Below, in pieces: positions 8,716-16,681 of a DNA stretch of 35,373 nt (position 1 is its first letter; the number at the start of each line of letters is the position of its first letter). This stretch comes from Flavobacterium araucananum. GTDB lineage: Bacteria; Bacteroidota; Bacteroidia; Flavobacteriales; Flavobacteriaceae. A program made the position numbers and the translations under genes. The DNA is taken from NCBI RefSeq assembly GCF_002222055.1, contig NZ_MUGS01000030.1, positions 21,673-57,045 on the forward strand. The letters run 5' to 3'. Under the pieces are notes generated by a model. The model saw only the letters and a program-made list of their open reading frames with translations, was not told the origin of the DNA and made no database searches.

Positions 8716-8821
8716 ATTATATTTAAAAGATAATTATGGCGTAAGATTTGCGGTGCATACAATTAAAAAAAGTAATTTTAGCTTTAAATTATAAGCTGTA
8801 ACCCTATTCCTTTTCTAACAA

Positions 8822-9481
8822 ATGAGTAAAATTCCTGTATACTTTATGCCTGGTTTGGCGGCTAGTCCCGCTATTTTTGAAAGAATCAAATTAGATGAAT
8901 CTGTTTTTGAAATCTGTTTATTAGAATGGGAAATTCCGCAACCAAAAGAATCTTTGTCAGATTATGCGCTCAGAATCACTAGGAATATTAAACACGAAAA
9001 TCCGGTTTTAATAGGCGTTTCCTTTGGAGGAATTTTGGTTCAGGAAATGGCAAAACATATCAAAGCCCGAAAAGTTATTATTATTTCGAGTGTGAGAAGT
9101 AATGCTGAATTTCCAAGAAGGATGAAAATAGGGAAAACTACAAAAGCCTACAAACTTATCCCGATGAAGCTGATATTGAATATCGAAAATCTGGCCAAAT
9201 ATTCGTTTGGTGAGAAAGTCAATAAGCGGATTAAATTATACGAGAAGTTTTTGGCGGTGCGGGATCTCAACTATTTGCAATGGGCAGTAGAATCTGTTAT
9301 TTTGTGGGATAGAAATGAGATCGATACCCAGGTGGTACACATTCACGGCGATCAGGATGATGTTTTTCCTATCAAGTATATCAACAGCTGCATTGTCGTA
9401 AAAGGAGGAACTCATATCATGATCCTCAATAAATACAAATGGCTCAACGAGAATTTGCCGTCGATCATACTGGAGGACTAA
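8822..9481 (+). CDS. Alpha/beta hydrolase
   Basis: 219 residues, no signal peptide, so probably cytoplasmic. The nucleophile elbow GVSFGG (about 64-69) supplies the serine; HGDQDDVFP near residue 175 supplies the acid; GGTHIMI near 195 supplies the histidine, completing the catalytic triad of the alpha/beta hydrolase fold. The N-terminal FMPGLAASP resembles the oxyanion-hole loop. The substrate is unknown. The start ATG follows TAACAA, with ACCCTATTCCTT about 10-20 nt upstream, a string that also precedes btuF. The gene stands alone between a repeat-rich region and the phage-like switch. Confidence 0.8.
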   Translation: MSKIPVYFMPGLAASPAIFERIKLDESVFEICLLEWEIPQPKESLSDYALRITRNIKHENPVLIGVSFGGILVQEMAKHIKARKVIIISSVRSNAEFPRRMKIGKTTKAYKLIPMKLILNIENLAKYSFGEKVNKRIKLYEKFLAVRDLNYLQWAVESVILWDRNEIDTQVVHIHGDQDDVFPIKYINSCIVVKGGTHIMILNKYKWLNENLPSIILED

Positions 9482-9553
9482 TCGGGTTATTATTTAATCG
9501 TTCAATTTTTCAATATTTTCAGGCATTAGGTAGCAGGTCTTTCAGTCTTTCAT

Positions 9554-9620
9554 CTTTCAATTTTTCAATCTTTTCAATTTTTTCAATTTTTTCAATCTTT
9601 TCAATCTTTTCAATCTTTTC
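9554..9620. repeat. Low-complexity tandem repeat (TTTTCAATC/T)
   Basis: Seven consecutive TTTCAAT-centred units with a period of about 9-10 nt lie between the hydrolase and the convergent HTH gene, about 20 nt beyond the stop of the latter. Such tracts are prone to length change. The open frame through it (9439-9672, plus strand) is an artefact of the repeat. Confidence 0.8.
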
Positions 9621-9640
9621 AGCCAGCAAGAGAATCGCGG

Positions 9641-10057
9641 TTACAAACCTCTCAAATTTTTTATTTCGGTAGTAAGCCATTCAATTTTTTCGTTTTTGAG
9701 GTCTATAATTTCAAGTCTTGCTTCTGCCAATTCCTTATAATTAGTGTTTGTCTCCATACCAATACTTTTTTCTGTAATACTAGTACTACTATTATTACTG
9801 TCGCTAGTGTTGTTGCTGTCACTATTTTTGAGCATTGATCCTTCGCCTGTTAAAAGCCAGTTTGCATCAATTTCTTTGTATCGGCTCACTAAATTCTGTA
9901 TTGGAGTAATTCCAGCATTCGTTCTGATTTTACAGATTTCTGTAATTAGGGAAGTGCTAATACTCAGTTCTTTAGCAAAATTCTTAGGATTTAATACAAT
10001 TTTCTGCTCTTTCAAATACTCGTAAACACCTAAGAATCTTATAGTTACGTCGTTCAT
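9641..10057 (-). CDS. Phage-repressor-like helix-turn-helix regulator
   Basis: 138 residues. An N-terminal helix-turn-helix fits residues 20-45 (NPKNFAKELSISTSLITEI), followed by NWLLTGEGSML near 67-77, the signature tail of Cro/CI-type HTH proteins common in Bacteroidota prophages and islands. A Ser/Asn/Thr-rich linker (about 80-100) joins it to a charged C-terminal helix (LAEARLEIIDLKNEKIEWL), probably a coiled coil for oligomerisation. It is divergent from a small Cro-like gene, with a 14-bp perfect palindrome between them and a second copy of the palindrome inside this gene. I infer that it represses its own and the divergent promoter. It lacks a visible peptidase domain, so induction would not be by LexA-type self-cleavage. 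Confidence 0.75.
   Translation of the reverse strand: MNDVTIRFLGVYEYLKEQKIVLNPKNFAKELSISTSLITEICKIRTNAGITPIQNLVSRYKEIDANWLLTGEGSMLKNSDSNNTSDSNNSSTSITEKSIGMETNTNYKELAEARLEIIDLKNEKIEWLTTEIKNLRGL
9930..9945. promoter_or_regulatory. Candidate operator O2 inside the HTH gene
   Basis: TTACAGA-TT-TCTGTAA: perfect 7-bp arms around 2 bp. It matches 14 of 16 positions of the palindrome at 10098-10113 in the divergent promoter. It is coding sequence here (residues ITEICK), so chance cannot be fully excluded. Confidence 0.45.
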
Positions 10058-10098
10058 CAGAAAAAAATTACAAATTTTTATTTTTATACGTGTTTATT

Positions 10099-10120
10099 TA
10101 CAGAATTCTGTATATATTTG
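10099..10120 (+). promoter_or_regulatory. Divergent promoter with palindromic operator O1
   Basis: TACAGAATTCTGTA (10099-10112) is a perfect 14-bp palindrome that abuts the -7 element TATATTTG (10113-10120) reading towards the small Cro-like gene. No good -33 element is present at the expected distance. A dimer bound at the palindrome would block this promoter and could affect the divergent one. Confidence 0.65.
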
Positions 10121-10156
10121 CAAAAATATTTAGTGTTCAAAGATAAACTTTTTGTT

Positions 10157-10342
10157 ATGACAATCGAACAAATTAAGGAGAAAACACTGTATGGTGACTA
10201 CACTTTGCTTGGTCAGGTTATGGGCATTAATGCCCCTGCGGCAAAAATGAGATTCTTTCGCGGTGATGAAATTGCAAAAAAAGCTTTGCTTAAAATAATT
10301 GCAAATCGGGAAGCATTAATTAGAGAATTTCAAAAAAAATAA
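10157..10342 (+). CDS. Small Cro-like protein of the divergent switch
   Basis: 61 residues, from MTIEQIKEKTLYGDY to REFQKK. An upstream in-frame TTG at 10118 lies inside the -7 promoter element, so the ATG at 10157 is the better start. The sequence (YTLLGQVMGINAPAAKMRF, then FRGDEIAKKALLKII) looks like a short all-helical DNA-binding protein of the kind found beside HTH regulators in Bacteroidota, but I cannot name a family. Its position opposite the repressor-like gene, across a palindromic operator, suggests a Cro-like or anti-repressor role (inference). Confidence 0.6.
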   Translation: MTIEQIKEKTLYGDYTLLGQVMGINAPAAKMRFFRGDEIAKKALLKIIANREALIREFQKK

Positions 10343-10408
10343 GAAGTGTTAAAATAAATTCTAAAAATTGTAGCAATACAGCCAGAGTAAAGTTAAGATC
10401 ATTACTAA

Positions 10409-10642
10409 ATGAAAATAAGCAACACAATGGAAGAGAGTAAGACAAAAATTTACCAATCGTATGATTCTAAAATTTTAGAAGCATTGTTTTTAAAATACGG
10501 TCTTTCAAAATATTACATCCGTCAGAGCGTAAACGGATCTGTACAGGGAATCATACCGGACAATATCAAAAAAGATTATGCTGCGATGGAAAAAGTAAGC
10601 AAAGAGTTTGTTATGATTCTTATCCAGAAAACGATGGGTTAA
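10409..10642 (+). CDS. Small hypothetical protein downstream of the Cro-like gene
   Basis: 77 residues, no signal peptide or membrane segment. A second in-frame ATG at 10427 (MEESKTK) is an equally good start. It is basic and tyrosine-rich in the middle (KYGLSKYYIRQSVNG) with helix-forming segments on both sides, a pattern compatible with a small HTH. It follows the Cro-like gene by 66 nt on the same strand and is probably co-transcribed. The first copy of a 38-bp direct repeat starts at its stop codon. I do not recognise a characterised family. Confidence 0.5.
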   Translation: MKISNTMEESKTKIYQSYDSKILEALFLKYGLSKYYIRQSVNGSVQGIIPDNIKKDYAAMEKVSKEFVMILIQKTMG

Positions 10643-10740
10643 ACTGTCCCGATATTAAGACAAAAACATATTGAAACAATCTTACTATTTGAGCAAAAAC
10701 AGTGTTAAGCTGTCCCAATATTAAGACAAAACATATTAAA
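10638..10740 (+). repeat. Pair of ~38-bp direct repeats before the FISUMP gene
   Basis: GTTAAaCTGTCCCg followed by ATATTAAGACAAAA (from 10638) recurs as GTTAAgCTGTCCCa followed by ATATTAAGACAAAA (from 10704). Both continue into CATATT and differ by only a few bases and one A. The copies are 66 bp apart. They could be a regulatory site pair or recombination remnants. Confidence 0.75.
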
Positions 10741-11036
10741 AATATTTCTACTATTATATCAGCCTGAAAACCCCCAAGTTTTATAAGCCGGTTGTATCAA
10801 AAATACCTGTTCGATTATCAAGCAGGTAAAATTATTTCATCTCTATAAGCCACATTGACAAACATTCAATAGCGCCTATTTTTTTACACAACAATACCAC
10901 ACACATAAACGAATATCCCTAACCGGTATTTATATCGCCATACCTTTTAATCAACTGATTTTTTTTGACTCAGGATGAAAAGGATATGGTTTAAAACAAT
11001 TTGAACAATTTTAAACAATTTTTAAAAAATTAGACA
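10741..11036 (+). other. Long leader/spacer of the FISUMP gene
   Basis: No gene or known RNA was recognised. It contains a C- and A-rich stretch near 10880-10920 that differs in composition from its surroundings, and TTTAAACAATTT-like microrepeats just before the start codon. TACCTTTT at 10941-10948 is a weak -7 candidate without a -33 partner. Confidence 0.4.
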
Positions 11037-14000
11037 ATGAAGAAAAATCTATTTTTTATATGGCTTATGTTATTAAGCCTATTATTCTCGATAAACATCG
11101 AGGCGCAAATGACCATAGGGGGCAAGAAAGCCCCGGAACCCTATTCGGTTTTAGAGTTAACCAGCATAGGCGGGCTGAGACTGCCGCAAATGACCACGAC
11201 GCAACGTAACGCCTTGGGTGTTACGGGGCTTGATGCCAAAAGTCATGGTCTTGTTATTTACAACACCACCACGACCTGTATCGAATACTGGGATAGTGTT
11301 CGTTGGGTAAGTTTGTGCGACGGTACCTCGCAAACGGTAGTGAATCCTGCACCTTGTACGGATATTCTGGCTGATGGTACGGGTTGTACTTCGACTTTTA
11401 CTGCTACAGATATCGATTGTCCAAATGGACCTTATGATATTGCGATCGTATCAGGAGCTGATTATGCTTCACTATCTAATGTTGATAATGCCAATGGTTC
11501 TTTTCAGATTCTTTTTAACGAAAATACGTCTGTAAATGCACATTCGGTATTGGTACGTGTTACTACATCATGTGCGGGGATGTACAAAGAATTTTTATTT
11601 TCTCAAAAAGGGGTCGATTGTAGTTCTATGACCTATACACCGCCAATTATTAGTCAGTCTCCCGCTCAGTTAGGATTGTGCCAGAGTGGTGCGGTTTATT
11701 TATCTGTACCATCAAATACGACTAATCTGGATAAATTAATCTGGACCCGTAATGGTGTAGAGATAGCACGTGGTGTTTCGCATGTTACCGCTGCCCTTAG
11801 AGGGAAATACAATGTATCGATGGGAGCAATAGGTTGTAATGTAAACGCTTCGAACGAGCGCATTATTGCAGATGTTCCTACGCCAATTGCCAGTAATATG
11901 ACTGTTTTTGCGTCTAATAACGGTGTACTTTGTGGTGCGAACTCGGTTACACTTTCTGCATCAGGTGCAGGTAGTGCTACTGTAATATGGTTTCATGACG
12001 GAAAAGAAGACGGAAGAACCGGTATTAATCTGGTTTTAACGGGTGATAGTAGTGCAGGAGAATGGTTTGCAGCACTAAAAGATGGAAGCTGTTATTCGTT
12101 GCCTACCAATTCTACTACAGTAACAAAAAGTGCCGCTACAGGACAAGTGACTATTAACCCGGCTGATGTATTGGTAAATGGGCTGGCTTTAAGCACTTTT
12201 AATACATTTTGTATGGGTGGTTCGCTGGATTTAAGTGTGGCCAACAAACAACCGGGCATTAGTTATAAGTGGTACAATGGGAATGATATTATCGTTAGTA
12301 ACCCTTTTGTTATACCAACAGGTCAGACTACACTTTCTTTGCGTATGGTGGCGACAGATGATAGTGGGGTCAATTGCCCTGCCGAAGCTAATATCTTAAA
12401 TAAAACGATCACATCAGACACTGCTCCGGCACAACCTAACATCACGGGTAGCAGTATCCTGTGCGACGGTACTACAGATCTTACTATTGTACCGGCAGTA
12501 GCAGGTACCTATACCTATACATGGTACAAGGACAATGTAAAAATGGCAGATACTACGCCAACCATCACGATAAATAGTCCGGGTGTGGTATACAATGCCA
12601 CGGTTACCAATGCTACAGGCTGTGTGAGTGCTATGGCAGTAAAAGTAATTGCTGCAAATGTATCGAGTATTCCTAAGCTTTCATGGCAATCGCAGGTAGC
12701 AACTGCTACTTATGGAGCTAAAGTTTCAGTGCAAACTGCTATCGAATTTGGTCCGGCAATAACCTATACGTGGACCGCTGATAATGGTGCTACTATTATT
12801 GGTACAGGATCTAGTGTAACGATACAATTTCCGGCTAGTGGTACAGATGGTACAAAAGTAAACATCAGTGTTATTGCAGAAAATAGTTGTGGTAAGTCTG
12901 AGGTTTTACCTCTGGTAATTACTATGAACAATGCCTGCCCTACACCTGTAATATCAGCACAGTCAGATTTGGTACAAAATGTAAATTCCGGGTCAACAGT
13001 TACTTTCAAAATTGGAGCAACAGGATTTATAAATCCTACTTTTCAATGGTACAGTAATACAACTGCCAGTACAGTGGGAGGGAATCTGATAGCTGGTGCT
13101 ACGTCTGCATCATACACAGCAAGTCCAACTATTGTAAGTACTTATTACCTGTATTGTATGGTAACCAATGGTTGTAATGGAGCAGCGATTCCTTCGCCTG
13201 TCTTTACGATTAATGTAAATACAAATCCTGATAATTTACCAATAGGTACAGGTTCATTTGGTGGTAGATCTTGTTTTGATGTTGCAGAGTCTAATGATGG
13301 TGGTGCTTGCGGACAATTATCATCCCGTTTGTCTGGTCAGGCAAATTTTAATCTTGCCAGTGTAAATACACAAACCTATACTTTTACGCCATCTGGAGTA
13401 GTAAGTAAAGTGCGTTTTAGTTATAAAGAATCTTTGGGGGGTGTAGTGATTAAATCGATTGCCAGTTCTACTGCTGAAAATACGTTGAATGTTAATACCC
13501 CTGTTACGGCAACAGTAGTTTACAATAGTACCTTGAGCACTGGTATTAGTGGGCAAGGAAGTGCCTACGGAAGAATGTCTGCAAATGCTCTTACAGTAGA
13601 CCTGTATGTTGTGTATAATAATAAAGCGGACGGAACCGGTGCTGATGTACAGGTAAAATTATCAATTAGTATAAAAGACTGTAGCTGTTGTGGTGCGATG
13701 ATTAGTCCTACGGTTTGGAAAGCATTTATGTGTTATAATCTGGGAGCAGATGAAAGTGTAAGTGCTATTATACCTTCAGAAAAATTAGTTGGGGCTTGGT
13801 ATCAATGGGGTAAAAAAAGTCCTTATCCTGCCGCTTCATGGGATGCGGGATCCTCTAACCTGCGTGCTATTACGAGCTGGGGAAATAATACAGGTGTTAA
13901 GGGACCAAATGCCCCTTGTCCTGCCGGCTTTCGTGTGCCAACTCAAGCTGAGTGGCAAGGAGTGGCAGCTAATAACACTAAAACTTTTATGGGTAATGCG

Positions 14001-14264
14001 ACAATAAAAGCAAATAATAAATGGGATGCGGGAATATTGATTGGTACTTCGTTGTTTTTGCCTTATTCAGGATATATAGACAGATCGGGACCTACTAATA
14101 TTTATACTAATTTTGGTGTGTGGACACATAGTTCTAGCGTCAGGGGTACGGAGAATGACACTGTATATACTTTTTATAATAGTGCTGGAACCGGTACTTA
14201 TATGACTACTACAGGTTCATATGCAAATATTGGAGCACAAGTTCGCTGTATGTCAGAGCAGTAA
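11037..14264 (+). CDS. Large secreted protein with Ig-like/PKD-like repeats and C-terminal FISUMP domain
   Basis: 1075 residues. A signal peptide ends near IEAQ (about residue 24), followed by a conserved head (KKAPEPYSVLELTS ... GLRLPQMTTTQR) typical of Bacteroidota surface proteins. The middle (about 100-740) contains several repeated immunoglobulin- or PKD-like segments with recurrent TYTWYKDN / ISYKWYNGN / FQWYSN motifs and paired cysteines. A Gly/Ser/Thr-rich linker leads to a FISUMP domain (about 883-1075; CYNLGAD, YQWGKKSPYP, CPAGFRVPTQAEW, end QVRCMSEQ). FISUMP domains have a C-type-lectin-like look and occur in large families of exported proteins; their ligands are mostly unknown. 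No type IX secretion tail is evident. It lies downstream of the phage-like switch in the same orientation, so it may be under its control (inference). Adhesin or surface recognition is the likely role. Confidence 0.8.
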   Translation: MKKNLFFIWLMLLSLLFSINIEAQMTIGGKKAPEPYSVLELTSIGGLRLPQMTTTQRNALGVTGLDAKSHGLVIYNTTTTCIEYWDSVRWVSLCDGTSQTVVNPAPCTDILADGTGCTSTFTATDIDCPNGPYDIAIVSGADYASLSNVDNANGSFQILFNENTSVNAHSVLVRVTTSCAGMYKEFLFSQKGVDCSSMTYTPPIISQSPAQLGLCQSGAVYLSVPSNTTNLDKLIWTRNGVEIARGVSHVTAALRGKYNVSMGAIGCNVNASNERIIADVPTPIASNMTVFASNNGVLCGANSVTLSASGAGSATVIWFHDGKEDGRTGINLVLTGDSSAGEWFAALKDGSCYSLPTNSTTVTKSAATGQVTINPADVLVNGLALSTFNTFCMGGSLDLSVANKQPGISYKWYNGNDIIVSNPFVIPTGQTTLSLRMVATDDSGVNCPAEANILNKTITSDTAPAQPNITGSSILCDGTTDLTIVPAVAGTYTYTWYKDNVKMADTTPTITINSPGVVYNATVTNATGCVSAMAVKVIAANVSSIPKLSWQSQVATATYGAKVSVQTAIEFGPAITYTWTADNGATIIGTGSSVTIQFPASGTDGTKVNISVIAENSCGKSEVLPLVITMNNACPTPVISAQSDLVQNVNSGSTVTFKIGATGFINPTFQWYSNTTASTVGGNLIAGATSASYTASPTIVSTYYLYCMVTNGCNGAAIPSPVFTINVNTNPDNLPIGTGSFGGRSCFDVAESNDGGACGQLSSRLSGQANFNLASVNTQTYTFTPSGVVSKVRFSYKESLGGVVIKSIASSTAENTLNVNTPVTATVVYNSTLSTGISGQGSAYGRMSANALTVDLYVVYNNKADGTGADVQVKLSISIKDCSCCGAMISPTVWKAFMCYNLGADESVSAIIPSEKLVGAWYQWGKKSPYPAASWDAGSSNLRAITSWGNNTGVKGPNAPCPAGFRVPTQAEWQGVAANNTKTFMGNATIKANNKWDAGILIGTSLFLPYSGYIDRSGPTNIYTNFGVWTHSSSVRGTENDTVYTFYNSAGTGTYMTTTGSYANIGAQVRCMSEQ

Positions 14265-14388
14265 AAATAGAAGAGGCTCTGGATCTATACTATAGCTTGA
14301 AAATGAAAAAACTTTTATTCAGGATCTAGCTAAAAGTATTTAAGAGTCAAAGGTAATACCTGTTAAAGATATAAGTAAATCGAGGCAC

Positions 14389-14422
14389 TGCGCCATTCGT
14401 TCCGGCAGGAACGAATGGCGCA
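14389..14422. repeat. Perfect 15-bp hairpin downstream of the FISUMP gene
   Basis: TGCGCCATTCGTTCC (14389-14403) pairs perfectly with GGAACGAATGGCGCA (14408-14422), loop GGCA. It has no T run, so it is not a standard terminator. It is GC-rich relative to its surroundings, and CCATTCG recurs in the hairpin at 15765-15794. Confidence 0.75.
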
Positions 14423-14456
14423 TCCTTGTTATTAATTAGGAATAAATAAAATAATC

Positions 14457-14488
14457 AAGGCAGGAGCTCAAAACTCCTGCCTTTTTTT
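14457..14488 (+). terminator. Rho-independent terminator
   Basis: GGCAGGAG (14459-14466) pairs with CTCCTGCC (14474-14481), loop CTCAAAA, followed by seven T. It is the probable terminator of the FISUMP transcript, about 200 nt after the stop codon. Confidence 0.85.
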
Positions 14489-14528
14489 GTGTCTGGTTTG
14501 GAGATAAAAAAAGGCAGGTTTTTGATCC

Positions 14529-15719
14529 GTTTTCTATGATAAAAACTAATTTTTTATTCTTTATTCAACGGATTAAAATCCGTTGCTACAATATAAATCA
14601 TTCCTCCGGAATTTTTTTTGAGGAGTTCCTTAGGAACAAAATATAGTGTAGGGATGGATTTTAATCTATCATTCGCAATATAACCACAATCATTGTCATC
14701 CCGTTTTCTATGATAAAAACTAATTTTTTTATTCTTTATTCAACGGATTAAAATCCGTTGCTACCATATAAATCATTCCTCCGGAATTTTTTTTGAGGAG
14801 TTCTGTAGGAACAAAATATATTGAAGGGATGGATTTTAATCTATCATTCGCAAAATAATCACAATCTTGTCTTTGCGTTTTCTATGATAAAAACTATTTT
14901 TTGTTCGTTTCAACGGATTAAAATCCGTTGCTACCATATAAATCATTCCTTCGGAATTTTTTTTGAGGAGTTCCTTAGGAACAAAATATAGTGTAGGGAT
15001 GGGTTTTAATCCATCATTCGCAATATAACCACAATCATTGTCATTGCGTTTTCTATGATAAAAACTAATTTTTTATTCTTTATTCAACGGATTAAAATCC
15101 ATTGCTACCATATAAAACATTCCTCCGGAATTTTTTTGAGGAGTTCTGTAGGAACAAAATATAGTGTAGGGATGGATTTTAATCTATCATTCGCAAAATA
15201 ACCACAATCATTGTCATTGCGTTTTCTATGATAAAAACTAATTTTTTTATTCTTTATTCAACGGATTAAAATCCGTTGCTAGAATATAAATCATTCCTTC
15301 GGAATTTTTTTGAGGAGTTCCGTAGGAACAAAATATAGTGTAGGGGTGGATTTTAATCTATCATTCGCAATATAACCACAATCATTGTCATTGCGTTTTC
15401 TATGATAAAAACTAATTTTTTTATTCTTTATTCAACGGATTAAAATCCGTTGTTACAATATAAAACATTCCTCCGGAATTTTTTTGAGGAGTTCCTTAGG
15501 AGCAAAATATAGTGTAGGGATGGATTTTAATCTATCATTCGCAAAATAACCACAATCTTGTCATTGCGTTTTCTATGATAAAAACTATTTTTTTTATTCT
15601 TTATTCAACGGATTAAAATCCGTTGCTACCATATAAATCATTCCTCCGGAATTTTTTTTGAGGAGTTCCATAGGAACAAAATATAGTGTAGGGGTGGATT
15701 TTAATCTATCATTCGCAAA
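14529..15719. repeat. Seven-copy tandem array, ~173-bp unit, four hairpins per unit
   Basis: Units begin with GTTTTCTATGAT at 14529, 14703, 14877, 15048, 15221, 15395 and 15568; the spacing is 171-174 bp and the last unit is about 150 bp. Each unit carries CAACGGATTAAAATCCGTTG (9-bp arms), ATTCC-tYc-GGAAT, GTTCc-nnA-gGAAC, and GATGGATT-TT-AATCTATC. Stems are mostly preserved while loop bases vary between units (TCC or TTC; TTA, GTA, ATA), and in unit 3 the last hairpin reads GATGGGTT/AATCCATC, still paired. Copies are close to identical, implying recent amplification or gene conversion. There is no coding sequence. It lies between the 3' ends of two convergent genes. Confidence 0.92.
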
Positions 15720-15758
15720 GACAAGATTGGGCAGAGGCTTCGACTCCGTTCAGTCTGA

Positions 15759-15797
15759 CAAAAAAAATCCCATTCGCAGCGGCGAATGGGATTTAGA
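15759..15797 (-). terminator. Terminator of the TPR membrane protein gene
   Basis: AAATCCCATTCGC (15765-15777) and GCGAATGGGATTT (15782-15794) pair perfectly over 13 bp with a 4-nt loop. Read on the minus strand the stem is followed by a T run, and it starts about 22 nt after the stop codon at 15819. Confidence 0.85.
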
Positions 15798-15818
15798 ATA
15801 TTATAGGCTGAAAAAAAA

Positions 15819-16334
15819 CTAGATTTTCTTCATTTGGTCTTTCATCATTGTTATTTGCTCTTTTAGCATGCCTTGTTTGTCTAATTTTTTGGCTTCGTTT
15901 AGTAAGTTAGTCGCTTCCAATTTTCTGCGGCGTGACATGGCAACTCCGGCAAGGTTCAGTTTGGCTACGGCAAGATCCATATCCATTGATAGCCCCAGCT
16001 CGATTGCTTTCTTAAAATGTTTCTCGGCCTGGTTAATGTTGGTTTGAGACAACATGATTCCGTGTAGGTAGTTAAAGTATCCTTGTTGTTTGCGTACCAA
16101 AGCCGCTTCGGGATTCTTAATGTATGCCAGCCATTTTTTGGCACCTTCAAAGTCTTGTTTTCTTAATTTAAGGAAGGCCAAAAGGATAAATTCGTTTTTA
16201 AAGTAAAGAAATATTGGGATTGCCGTTAATAAAATAAGGAAGATTCCGTTCCCGATATTACTTTCGGTAAATTGCCAAACGCCAGCAACTACAAGAAGTC
16301 CGGCCAAAATAAGTTTAATATTTTTATGAAACAT
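15819..16334 (-). CDS. Small membrane protein with C-terminal TPR-like repeats
   Basis: 171 residues. Two hydrophobic segments (about 8-24 and 28-46) form a hairpin in the inner membrane; the rest is helical and fits two or three tetratricopeptide repeats (LRKQDFEGAKKWLAYI; NQAEKHFKKAIELG; AKLNLAGVAMSRRRKLEATNLLNEAKKLDKQ). TPRs mediate protein-protein contact; no catalytic motif is present. It is divergent from rpmH. CAAATATA at 16357-16364 (TATATTTG on the minus strand) may be its -7 element, though no TTG lies at the expected distance. The family is widespread in Flavobacteriia without an assigned function. Confidence 0.7.
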   Translation of the reverse strand: MFHKNIKLILAGLLVVAGVWQFTESNIGNGIFLILLTAIPIFLYFKNEFILLAFLKLRKQDFEGAKKWLAYIKNPEAALVRKQQGYFNYLHGIMLSQTNINQAEKHFKKAIELGLSMDMDLAVAKLNLAGVAMSRRRKLEATNLLNEAKKLDKQGMLKEQITMMKDQMKKI

Positions 16335-16398
16335 AATAGATGTATATTTGTGATTGCAAATATAGTAAAATGAATTAAAAATATTTTTATTAAAGTAC

Positions 16399-16428
16399 TT
16401 GCCAGAAAAAAAAGTCTTTGTATATTTG
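16399..16428 (+). promoter_or_regulatory. Promoter of rpmH
   Basis: TTG (16399-16401), exactly 19 bp, then TATATTTG (16421-16428): one of the best consensus promoters in the window, fitting a highly expressed ribosomal protein gene. Confidence 0.8.
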
Positions 16429-16500
16429 CACTCGGTTTTGGAACAACGATATTCAAAACAGAAAAACAGAAAATAGACACCATTTTAAAGATACAAAGCA

Positions 16501-16662
16501 ATGAGCAAAAGAACATTTCAACCATCGAAAAGAAAAAGAAGAAATAAGCACGGATTTATGGACAGAATGGCTTCTGCAAATGGAAGAAAAGTTCTGGCGC
16601 GTAGAAGAGCTAAAGGAAGACATAAATTGACTGTTTCTAGCGAACCTAGACACAAAAAATAA
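16501..16662 (+). CDS. rpmH: 50S ribosomal protein L34
   Basis: A 53-residue, very basic protein reading [19 protein letters not shown]... and ending SSEPRHKK. The KRTFQPS..RKR..HGF.(R)M....GR.VL..RR.KGR..L core is diagnostic for L34, a small component of the large ribosomal subunit. Bacteroidota L34 commonly carries this short lysine-rich C-terminal extension. It has its own consensus promoter and terminator and is a single-gene unit. Neither rnpA nor dnaA, the usual neighbours of rpmH in many bacteria, is present in the window. Confidence 0.97.
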
Positions 16663-16681
16663 TGTTTCTATAAACATAAAT

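Noticed and set aside
9439..9672. 77-codon open frame after the hydrolase gene
   Set aside because: Its C-terminal half is a translation of the TTTTCAAT microsatellite (repeated FSIFSI), and it overlaps the hydrolase end and the HTH gene end.
14529..15719. CRISPR array
   Set aside because: The repeats are ~173 bp and contiguous, with no unique spacers between short repeats and no cas genes nearby.
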